From assembly GCF_900454495.1 (NCBI RefSeq), contig NZ_UGSI01000002.1, positions 806,001 to 870,000 of the forward strand: a stretch of DNA of 64,000 bases. Direction: 5' to 3'. Shown one piece after another: positions 26,173-33,421 of this stretch. Source of the DNA: Paenibacillus macerans (lineage in GTDB: Bacteria; Bacillota; Bacilli; Paenibacillales; Paenibacillaceae). The notes beneath the pieces are model-generated. The model had not been told where the DNA came from, searched no databases, and saw only the letters and a program-made list of their open reading frames with translations. Both the position numbers and the translations under genes were made by a program. The first letter of the stretch is position 1, and each line of letters starts with the position of its first letter.

Positions 26173-28005
26173 ATGGCAGAGCAGTATACGGAATTGATTG
26201 GAGCAGATGAGATGAAGACACTCACCAGCATCATTATCCTTACATACAACCAACTGGAATACACAAAGCAATGCATCGATAGTATTCGAAAATATACTGA
26301 ACCGGGAACCTACGAATTGATTGTGATTGATAACAAGTCTACCGATGGAACCCCTGGGTGGTTAAGCCAACAGCATGATATTCTGGCCGTATTGAATGAT
26401 CGGAATGAAGGCTTTCCTAAAGGCTGTAATCAAGGCATAACTCTTGCTAAAGGTGAGAATGTTCTTCTATTAAACAACGATGTAGTAGTAACCCCTAGAT
26501 GGCTTGAGCTTTTGGTGGAGTCTTTATACAGCGATGAACGGATTGCAGCAGTAGGGCCTGTAACCAATAGCATGTCCAATTTTCAACAAATTGACGTTCC
26601 TTATCAAACGATCGAAGAAATGTTTGTTTTTGCCGATCAGTTTAATCGAAGTATGCTTAATACTCCTGAATTTCAAGAAGCACATGAATATAGATTGCGA
26701 TTAATGGGTTATTGTTTGTTGATAAAAAGAAAGGTCATCGATCAAATTGGGCTGCTGGATGAAAGGTTTACTCCAGGCAATTTTGAGGATGATGATTATA
26801 GTTTTAGAATGATCGAAGCAGGCTATCATCTCGTGCTTTGCAAAAATGTATTTATTCATCATTATGGATCGGTCTCTTTTGGGGCCAAAAATGAAAAGTA
26901 CATGGCTTTAATGAACAGCAACAAACAAAAGTTTGTGGAAAAATGGGGATTTGAACCGGGACGATCATCATTAATCAGAAATGATATTATCCATATATTA
27001 AGCCCTTTTGATCGGAACGCAGTTATTCGAGTATTGGAGATCGGATGCTTATGCGGCGGAACGCTCATGGGGATAAAAGGGAAATTTAAAAACGCGGAAT
27101 TACACGGGATTGAAGAAAATAAAGCTGCGGCAGCGATGGCTTCAAATTTTGCGAGTGTTAAAACAGCAAATATTGAGGAATCAATTCCGGACTACCCAGC
27201 TAACTATTTCGATTACATTATTTTAGCGGATACACTCGAACACCTACAGGATCCATGGGAAGTTGTGAAGAATTTAAGCGGACTCCTAAAACCAAGGGGC
27301 AAGATCGTGGCTAGTATCCCTAACTTTATGCATTATTGCATTTTGCGAGAAGTGCTTTACGGAAGAGGTATATATAAGGAGCCGGGAGTAGTAGATCGTT
27401 CTCAATTGAGACTGTTTACGCAAAAAGATATTAAAGCCATGTTTACAAATGCAGGCTTTTTAAATCTTCGATTATACGGTGAGACGGGTTCTATTAATGA
27501 TCTGGATCAACAGTTTGTTGATGAGCTTGTTAAATTGGCCGGTCCTTCGCTAAGAGAACAATATGAAACCCAAAAGTATCTGGTAGAGGCGAATTCGTCT
27601 AATTTCGACAATTACATAACGGATATTGTTGAGCGCTTAAGCTTGGATATGGAGAATGAAGAAGACCTGTTGAAATTATTGGATAGTGTCTGTGACGGGA
27701 ACCTAACAAATGAGCATCTTATAAGAATTATCAATAGTTTATCTTGCAACAGAATAGAGTATGCCAATAAACTAGCGATTTTTTTCTACAACAATGGCTT
27801 ATTTAATATGGTGATCCCATTGTTGCAATATGCGATACAACTGGATTCTAACGATGAAAACTCACTTTATAATTTGGGTTATATTCTATTTAAGGCTAAT
27901 GAGTATGAATTAGCGCTGCATTATCTAGACCAGATTCAAAATAAAGATGAGGACATTTGTCAGTTAATGGATGAGATTAGGCAGGGGAGTGGAGGTTTGG
28001 CTTAA
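26173..28005 (+). CDS. Three-module GT2 glycosyltransferase / SAM methyltransferase / TPR protein
   Basis: 610 residues. Residues about 15-240 are GT2 (SIIILTYNQLEYTKQCIDSI, LLLNNDVVV, GNFEDDDYSFRM). Residues about 280-400 are a class I methyltransferase (VLEIGCLCGGTL, YIILADTLEHLQDPWE, GKIVASIPNF). Residues about 530-600 are TPR helices (NSLYNLGYILFKANEYELAL). ATG 26173 lacks a strong ribosome binding site; ATG 26212, giving a start at MKTLTSIIIL, is an alternative. Such fusions are typical of flagellin or S-layer glycosylation in Paenibacillus-like bacteria. The acceptor is unknown. Confidence 0.85.
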   Translation: MAEQYTELIGADEMKTLTSIIILTYNQLEYTKQCIDSIRKYTEPGTYELIVIDNKSTDGTPGWLSQQHDILAVLNDRNEGFPKGCNQGITLAKGENVLLLNNDVVVTPRWLELLVESLYSDERIAAVGPVTNSMSNFQQIDVPYQTIEEMFVFADQFNRSMLNTPEFQEAHEYRLRLMGYCLLIKRKVIDQIGLLDERFTPGNFEDDDYSFRMIEAGYHLVLCKNVFIHHYGSVSFGAKNEKYMALMNSNKQKFVEKWGFEPGRSSLIRNDIIHILSPFDRNAVIRVLEIGCLCGGTLMGIKGKFKNAELHGIEENKAAAAMASNFASVKTANIEESIPDYPANYFDYIILADTLEHLQDPWEVVKNLSGLLKPRGKIVASIPNFMHYCILREVLYGRGIYKEPGVVDRSQLRLFTQKDIKAMFTNAGFLNLRLYGETGSINDLDQQFVDELVKLAGPSLREQYETQKYLVEANSSNFDNYITDIVERLSLDMENEEDLLKLLDSVCDGNLTNEHLIRIINSLSCNRIEYANKLAIFFYNNGLFNMVIPLLQYAIQLDSNDENSLYNLGYILFKANEYELALHYLDQIQNKDEDICQLMDEIRQGSGGLA

Positions 28006-28074
28006 TACTAAAGTTAGTACTTGAGCTACTAAGAACTCTGATCATGATCGACGTGCTTGCTCTAAAGCATCTGT

Positions 28075-28130
28075 CATTCCTTGAGTTGGATTATTCGTAC
28101 AACTATCTGAAGGAATGCCAGGTGTTTTTC
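28075..28130 (+). terminator. Probable terminator after the glycosyltransferase operon
   Basis: CATTCCTT (28075-28082) pairs with AAGGAATG (28110-28117) and is followed within five bases by a TTTTTCTATTTTTTT stretch. The loop is long (27 bases), so strength is uncertain. Confidence 0.5.
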
Positions 28131-28255
28131 TATTTTTTTGAGCCTAAATCATCTGTTTGTTTTAAGTCTATGTTTTTTGCCTCTCTTTTCACAGGAAGCT
28201 TGTATTACCCAAAATGAGCTTAAGTAGGGTGGCTTTTACTTGGTCTATATTTGCA

Positions 28256-28825
28256 CTAATGGAAAACAAGAAAGAAGCAAGGAGCGAGCGATAGTGAAAA
28301 TTTTTCGTTATTGACTTTACTTGTTATTGAAAATTTGGTGTCGGCAGGTAAATTTTCAACCTTACCACTGGCTACCAATACAGAGTTGCGATATACCTGA
28401 TATTGCTTTTCCGAAGTATAGATGAGTTTCCAAACATAATTCCCTTTTGTTGTCATGACATGTGTCTTCCAAGTATCCCCATCCTTAACGTAGACTGCAC
28501 TTATTCCGTCCCTTGAATAAACAATCCTCATCAGTCCCAGGTTAAGTTCTGCATAGTATTGGCTTCCATATGACATAATGTTATAACTAGTTTTGATTTC
28601 ATAGTCTTTGTTATTTTCGTAGGACCATGCATCGGACCATGTTGCAGTTACAGTAGTGGCTCCGACTGAATCAACCCACTGTCCTGTACTTATACTACCG
28701 CGGTTAAAAGGGTTGGAGTTCATTTGATTATCGATGATTGTAGCAGCAAATACTTCTTTCGGAAATATCAATATTCCCAAAAGCAACACAAGATAAAGAC
28801 TGGTTATGCAGCTTTGCTTACTCAT
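28256..28825 (-). CDS. Secreted beta-rich protein of unknown function
   Basis: 189 residues on the reverse strand with AGGTGAG before the ATG. Residues 1-28 are a signal peptide (LVLLLGILIFPKEVFAA). The mature part is rich in Tyr, Thr and alternating polar/hydrophobic strands (WVDSVGATTVTATWSDAW, YEIKTSYNIMSYGSQYYAEL), resembling a concanavalin-like or carbohydrate-binding sandwich. The end (SLSLAPCFFLVFH) is out of character and may result from a frameshift near the 3' end, so the true protein may once have been longer. I do not recognise a family. Confidence 0.6.
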   Translation of the reverse strand: MSKQSCITSLYLVLLLGILIFPKEVFAATIIDNQMNSNPFNRGSISTGQWVDSVGATTVTATWSDAWSYENNKDYEIKTSYNIMSYGSQYYAELNLGLMRIVYSRDGISAVYVKDGDTWKTHVMTTKGNYVWKLIYTSEKQYQVYRNSVLVASGKVENLPADTKFSITSKVNNEKFSLSLAPCFFLVFH

Positions 28826-29129
28826 TTTCTCACCTAATCTTTTATTATTTGAGCCGAAGGGCGCCTCTTCGGAATCTCACAATTTAAAAACATCTATATA
28901 GTTAATATGTATCTATGGGAATAATTGTAATGTTAGTGTTCTATTTTGTAAATGATTATTAGTCAATATGACCTAGTTTTTCTAGGCTTGGTCTTATCGC
29001 TTGTTCTCTATATATTGAAATAATAGGGTTATTATTTATTTATTTGTAATTAATGTATGGACATCCATAATTAAAAATGCTATTTTACTAGTATAAAAGA
29101 ACCAATATATTGCCAAAGGAGGGTAAAAA
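28826..29129. other. Divergent intergenic region, 304 bases
   Basis: AT-rich spacer between the secreted-protein gene (reverse) and the FN3-repeat gene (forward). It must hold both promoters. TATAAA at about 29092-29097 is a candidate -10 for the forward gene, but no clear -35 was seen. The forward gene has a strong AAAGGAGGG at 29115-29123. Confidence 0.5.
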
Positions 29130-31421
29130 TTGAAACGAGTTGGGCATTTTGTACTAGTTCTAGCGGTTTTTTTGAGTGTGGTCATTGTCGGTCCTAAAAG
29201 TGTGAGCGCAGCATCCCAGTATACAGATGGTTTGTTGGATAGTGTGCCGATACAAGTGGGCACCGCAATAGGCCAGTCATCAACAGCCGTCACGCAAATA
29301 ACGGATGGTAACATATCCACTTTTACCGATCTCAGCAGCGGAAAGTTTGCTTGGTATACTTTTTCTACCCCGGTGGAGATTTCCGCGGTCGTTGCCAAAA
29401 ACACCGGTACGGTAGCAGTTGAATTTTATGATGCGAGCAACAACCTGCTGCAAAGGTATCCATTGTTAAGTAACGATGGAATTCAGACGCTCCCGGCTCC
29501 TGTACAAGGTGTTTCCACCGTTGCTTTAAAGTACACGGCGGGGAGCAGTGCGAGGATTTACGAATGGAATGTCTTTACCACTCCATCCACGGCGCCATTG
29601 CCTACGACGATTAACTGGATCCAAAGCGGGGACAAAATCGTGAAATTGGAGTGGGCCGTGACGGGGGCGGAATCATATAACGTGAAACGCGCCGCTTCCC
29701 CCGGCGGGCCATATATTCAGCTGGCGAATGTGAAGGGAACTTCATATTCGGATACAACCGTCACCAACGGCACGACTTATTATTATGTGGTTTCCGCAGT
29801 GAACCGGGCGGGAGAAAGCGCCAACTCTCCGGAAAAAAGCATAAAGCCGGATGCGACGAGGTATACGGGAGGCTTGCTCGACTGGCTAACACTGCAGGTA
29901 GGGCAATCCATATCCAGTCCGGCAAGTACGACACGGAATCTGACGGATAATAACATATCCACCTTTACCGATCTTAGCGGCAACAATTTTGTCTGGTACA
30001 GCTTCTCCTCACCGGTGGAGATTTCCGCGGTCGTTGCCAAAAACACCGGTACGGTAGCGGTTGAATTTTATGATGCGAGCAACAACCTGCTGCAAAAATA
30101 TGCACTATTAAACAATGACGGAGTTCAGGCGCTCCCGGTTCCCGTACAGGGAGTTTCCACTATCGCGTTAAAGTACACGGCGGGGAGCAGTGCGAGGATT
30201 TACGAATGGAATGTCTTTACCGCTCCATCCGCGGCGCCATTGCCTACGACGATTAACTGGATTCAAAGCGGGGACAAAATCGTGAAATTGGAATGGGCCG
30301 TGACGGGGGCGGAATCATATAACGTGAAACGCGCCACTTCCCCCGGCGGGCCGTATATTCAGCTTGCAAATGTGAAGGGAACTTCATATTCGGATACAAC
30401 CGTCACCAACGGCACGACTTATTATTATGTAGTCTCCGCGGTGAACCGGGCGGGAGAAAGCGCCAACTCTCCGGAAAAAAGCATAAAGCCGGATGCGACC
30501 AGGTATACGGGAGGCTTGCTCGACTGGCTAACACTGCAGGTGGGTCAATCCATATCCAGTCCGGCAAGTACGACACGGAATCTGACGGATAATAACATCT
30601 CCACCTTTACCGACATTAGCGGCAACAATTTTGTCTGGTACAGCTTCTCCTCACCGATGGAGATTTCCGCGGTCGTTGCCAAAAACACAGGTGCATTAGC
30701 GGTCGAGTTTTATGATGAAAATAACATCTTACTGCAAAGGTACGCGTTATTGAGCAATGATGAAATTCAGACGCTTCCAACCCCGGTGCAAGGGGTTTCC
30801 ACAGTAGCTTTAAAATATACGGCGGGCAGCAGTGCGAGAGTATACGAATGGAATGTCTTCGGCAAAGGCGGGGAGACTCCATCTCCGCAAGAGCCGTTGA
30901 GTTTAACTGCAACCGCAGGGAACAAGAAGGTTAATTTAACTTGGAGCGGAGCCGGTAAAGACGTCACGAGCTTTAATGTGAAGCGGGCCACTGTTTCCGG
31001 CGGTCCGTATGATGTGATCGACACGGTAACGAGCGATACTTACAGTTACACGGACAGCAATGTTACTAACGGCACCACTTATTATTATATTGTCACTGCT
31101 GTTACAGATGCCGGTGAAAGCGGAAGTTCAAATGAAGCCTCCGCTACGCCGAAAGGCGATGTGGTAAATCCTCCCCTTCCTGGCGAAGAAGGAGAGCGGG
31201 CTTTGCTTCGGCTTATCCTCATTAACGGGATTGAGAAAGAATACGATTTGTCTATGTCGGAAGTAAAAGCCTTCATAAATTGGTATGAGGGACGTGCCAA
31301 TGGATCGGGAACCGCTATGTTTGCCATTGATAAGCACGACAATAATAAAGGTCCGTTTGTAAATCGTAAAGACTATGTGTTCTTTGATAAAATCATTACG
31401 TTTGAAGTTAATGCTTACTGA
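29130..31421 (+). CDS. Secreted FN3-repeat surface protein
   Basis: 763 residues from TTG 29130 behind AAAGGAGGG. A signal peptide (residues 1-29) ends SVSAAS. A 214-residue module is then repeated: a beta-sandwich of about 115 residues (TDGLLDSVPIQVG ... YEWNVF), resembling a carbohydrate-binding or F5/8-like domain, plus an FN3 domain (VKLEWAVTGAESYNVKRA). Two full copies and a third beta-sandwich are followed by a divergent FN3 near residues 585-675. The C-terminal ~80 residues (RALLRLILINGIEKEYDLSM ... FEVNAY) form a separate conserved domain also found as relics at 20.8 and 24.8 kb. Probably exported and glycan- or cell-surface-associated. Confidence 0.85.
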   Translation: MKRVGHFVLVLAVFLSVVIVGPKSVSAASQYTDGLLDSVPIQVGTAIGQSSTAVTQITDGNISTFTDLSSGKFAWYTFSTPVEISAVVAKNTGTVAVEFYDASNNLLQRYPLLSNDGIQTLPAPVQGVSTVALKYTAGSSARIYEWNVFTTPSTAPLPTTINWIQSGDKIVKLEWAVTGAESYNVKRAASPGGPYIQLANVKGTSYSDTTVTNGTTYYYVVSAVNRAGESANSPEKSIKPDATRYTGGLLDWLTLQVGQSISSPASTTRNLTDNNISTFTDLSGNNFVWYSFSSPVEISAVVAKNTGTVAVEFYDASNNLLQKYALLNNDGVQALPVPVQGVSTIALKYTAGSSARIYEWNVFTAPSAAPLPTTINWIQSGDKIVKLEWAVTGAESYNVKRATSPGGPYIQLANVKGTSYSDTTVTNGTTYYYVVSAVNRAGESANSPEKSIKPDATRYTGGLLDWLTLQVGQSISSPASTTRNLTDNNISTFTDISGNNFVWYSFSSPMEISAVVAKNTGALAVEFYDENNILLQRYALLSNDEIQTLPTPVQGVSTVALKYTAGSSARVYEWNVFGKGGETPSPQEPLSLTATAGNKKVNLTWSGAGKDVTSFNVKRATVSGGPYDVIDTVTSDTYSYTDSNVTNGTTYYYIVTAVTDAGESGSSNEASATPKGDVVNPPLPGEEGERALLRLILINGIEKEYDLSMSEVKAFINWYEGRANGSGTAMFAIDKHDNNKGPFVNRKDYVFFDKIITFEVNAY
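29210..30880 (+). repeat. 642-bp in-frame tandem repeat
   Basis: Corresponding bases recur exactly 642 apart (for example GGCGCCATTGCCTACGACG at 29591 and 30233). Long stretches are identical or nearly so at DNA level between copies 1 and 2, and the first half of copy 3 matches too. Recent duplication or gene conversion is implied. Confidence 0.9.
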
Positions 31422-31436
31422 GTTCTAGATCGATTT

Positions 31437-31479
31437 AAGCTCTTGGGACATGCCATAAGCGTTGCCCAAGAGCTTTTTT
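31437..31479 (+). terminator. Rho-independent terminator of the FN3-repeat gene
   Basis: AAGCTCTTGGG (31437-31447) pairs perfectly with CCCAAGAGCTT (31465-31475), followed by a T-run. Confidence 0.9.
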
Positions 31480-31600
31480 GCAGGTGTGCCGTTTCATTTT
31501 TTTCTCTGTGGGGTATTATTTATTAACAGACCTGACTCCAACAGTTCACCAATCGACAAGTTTTTACATATTATTTACAGTAAAACCTTTTCTTTGGTAA

Positions 31601-31629
31601 TTGACACTGGATAAGTCGGGTGGTATAGT
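31601..31629 (+). promoter_or_regulatory. Sigma-A promoter of the cold-shock gene
   Basis: A consensus TTGACA (31601-31606), a 17-base spacer and TATAGT (31624-31629). Transcription would begin near 31636, giving a ~60-base leader before the cold-shock start. Confidence 0.85.
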
Positions 31630-31694
31630 CAGAAATGTGGGGCTTGGTTTATTGGGGCCGCACGCTTATTTGAAAATGAAGGGAATGTTAGTGC

Positions 31695-31892
31695 ATGCAA
31701 GGTAAAGTTAAATGGTTCAACGCAGAAAAAGGCTACGGGTTTATCGAAACTGAAGAAGGCGGCGACGTATTCGTACACTTCTCCGCAATCCAAGCCGATG
31801 GCTTCAAAACGCTGGAAGAAGGACAATCCGTCGAGTTCGAAATCGTTGAAGGCGCTCGTGGACCGCAAGCCGCTAACGTAATCAAATTATAA
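31695..31892 (+). CDS. Cold-shock protein (CspA family)
   Basis: 65 residues, the standard size. The RNP1 motif KGYGFI and RNP2 VFVHF are intact (MQGKVKWFNAEKGYGFIE at the start). It binds single-stranded RNA/DNA and acts as an RNA chaperone. It is a single-gene unit with its own promoter at 31601 and a terminator at 31957. It marks the return to core genome after the glycan and exoprotein island. Confidence 0.95.
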   Translation: MQGKVKWFNAEKGYGFIETEEGGDVFVHFSAIQADGFKTLEEGQSVEFEIVEGARGPQAANVIKL

Positions 31893-31956
31893 TCATCCGG
31901 CATAGCCGACCTACATAGCACGGTACGATGGTTAACAATTGAAGATTCGCTAGCAA

Positions 31957-31980
31957 TTGACCCTAGGGGAACCTGGGGTC
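31957..31980 (+). terminator. Terminator after the cold-shock gene
   Basis: GACCCTAGG and CCTGGGGTC (one G-T pair) form a 9-pair stem with a GGAA loop followed by TTTATTTG. Confidence 0.75.
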
Positions 31981-32008
31981 TTTATTTGTTGAGGAGGTAG
32001 CTCTTGAT

Positions 32009-32503
32009 TTGAAATTCCGAACATTTTCCCGGTGGATTCCGGCGATCATCGTCATGCTGATTATATTTCTGTTTTCCGCTCAGCCCTATGAACAACAAAC
32101 GCTTAAACCCGAAATTGAAAAAAACGTTTCCAAATCGGTGATTGCCGAATTTTTCGACGGGATCACGTTCTCCTATGGCGGGCACGAAGTTAGCTTGCAA
32201 AGTCTGGGAGGCGCCGGCATCGTCGAGTTTTTCATTCGCAAGGCGGCGCATTTTTCGATCTATGGGCTGCTCGGTTTTCTGCTCGTTTACGCCTTGAATT
32301 CATCGCGAAACGGAAGAAGCTTTTTTGGGGCGGTGCTGATTTCCTTTCTTTATGCGTGTTCGGATGAACTGCATCAAATGCTGACGCCCGACCGCACCCC
32401 TTTATTCCAGGATGTGCTGCTGGACACGGCGGGGGCCGCATGCGGAGCGCTGCTGTTGTTGCTTCTTCGGAGTTGGAGACAGAGGAGAAAGCTTAAGCAT
32501 TAA
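32009..32503 (+). CDS. VanZ-like membrane protein
   Basis: 164 residues from TTG 32009 behind GAGGAGG. It has four likely membrane segments (near residues 10-24, 75-95, 103-118, 137-155). The VanZ signature SAQPYEQQ comes early, then RKAAHFSIYGLLGFLL, YACSDELHQ and RTPLFQDVLLDTAGA. VanZ-like proteins confer low-level teicoplanin tolerance in some enterococci, but most family members are uncharacterised. Nothing here suggests a van resistance cluster. Confidence 0.85.
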   Translation: MKFRTFSRWIPAIIVMLIIFLFSAQPYEQQTLKPEIEKNVSKSVIAEFFDGITFSYGGHEVSLQSLGGAGIVEFFIRKAAHFSIYGLLGFLLVYALNSSRNGRSFFGAVLISFLYACSDELHQMLTPDRTPLFQDVLLDTAGAACGALLLLLLRSWRQRRKLKH

Positions 32504-32541
32504 CCAGCTCAGGGTGTGCTTTTTACACTCCCTTAACTCTT

Positions 32542-32571
32542 TTTACTTTGCCTTAACACCTGTGGTATAAT
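32542..32571 (+). promoter_or_regulatory. Probable hpf promoter
   Basis: TATAAT at 32566-32571 with TTTACT (32542-32547) 18 bases upstream. AAAGGAGG follows before the hpf ATG. The -35 match is moderate, so other sigma factors may contribute. Confidence 0.55.
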
Positions 32572-32600
32572 GAAGGTGCAAAGCAAAGGAGGAGTGCCCT

Positions 32601-33152
32601 ATGAATTTTAGTATTCGAGGACAGCAAATTGAAGTGACTGAGGCCTTGCGTGACTACGTAGACAAGAAGCTCAGCCGGCTAGACAAGTACTTTGATGCAC
32701 CCCCCACCTCAGACGGTACTGTCACGTTAAGTGTGGTACGAGGTTTGCACGCGGTAGAGGTGACGATTCCTCTTACCGGCGTTGTGCTTCGCGCGGAGGA
32801 CCGCAGCGACGACATGTACGCATCGATCGATGCGGTTGTGGACAAGCTGGAACGTCAAATTCGCAAGCACAAAACGAAAATCAACCGTAAGCTGCGCCAG
32901 AAAGGCGTCAAGAACGTCCTGTTCGCCGAAAATGCCAACGGTGGTTCCGTAGCCGTGGATGAAAGCGACGAGGAACTGGAGGTCGTCCGGACCAAACGCT
33001 TCACCTTGAAGCCGATGGATGTGGAAGAAGCGATTTTGCAAATGAACATGATAGGGCATAATTTCTTTGTCTTCTCCAACATCGACACGCGCGAAGTGAA
33101 TGTCGTTTACAAACGGAACGACGGCAAATACGGTTTGATTGAACAGGGCTAA
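32601..33152 (+). CDS. hpf: Ribosome hibernation promoting factor, long form
   Basis: 183 residues, the long-form length. The N-terminal S30AE domain (FSIRGQQIEVTEALRDYVDK) binds the small subunit. The C-terminal domain (VVRTKRFTLKPMDVEEAILQ ... FFVFSNIDTREVNVVYKR) mediates 100S ribosome dimerisation. It directly precedes secA, the same order as hpf(yvyD)-secA-prfB in B. subtilis. It has its own promoter and terminator. Confidence 0.95.
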   Translation: MNFSIRGQQIEVTEALRDYVDKKLSRLDKYFDAPPTSDGTVTLSVVRGLHAVEVTIPLTGVVLRAEDRSDDMYASIDAVVDKLERQIRKHKTKINRKLRQKGVKNVLFAENANGGSVAVDESDEELEVVRTKRFTLKPMDVEEAILQMNMIGHNFFVFSNIDTREVNVVYKRNDGKYGLIEQG

Positions 33153-33174
33153 CCCCTTGATTTCTCCAGCTTAA

Positions 33175-33224
33175 AGTGCGAGTTCAAAGAGCCGGAAAAT
33201 GACTTTCTGAACAACCTCTTTATG
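33175..33224. repeat. Short intergenic inverted repeat, copy 1
   Basis: Left arm GCGAGTTCAAAGAGCC and right arm GACTTTCTGAACAACCTCTT form an imperfect dyad in about 50 bases. It shares its ends with copies at 35931-36153 and 53331-53388. Confidence 0.65.
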
Positions 33225-33275
33225 GCGATTAGGTGAATGAGGTGGTAATTCCTGCATCCCAAACGTAAAGGAAAC

Positions 33276-33307
33276 GAGCCTTATCCCCTCGCGGATAGGG
33301 CTCTTTA
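33276..33307 (+). terminator. Terminator after hpf
   Basis: GAGCCTTATCC (33276-33286) pairs over 11 positions (one G-T) with GGATAGGGCTC (33293-33303), followed by TTTATTC. Confidence 0.8.
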
Positions 33308-33421
33308 TTCATATACATGGCGCTTTAGCGCAATAGAGGTATGATCGGGCGTGTTGCGGCGGCCATTACAAACTGTTACAATTTAGGCAAATCATCTGTT
33401 TATGCGTGAAAGGGGTAAACC

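Noticed and set aside
32009..32503. Vancomycin-resistance cluster (VanZ and VanW relatives)
   Set aside because: The two family members are 30 kb apart and no vanH/A/X or sensor genes accompany them.
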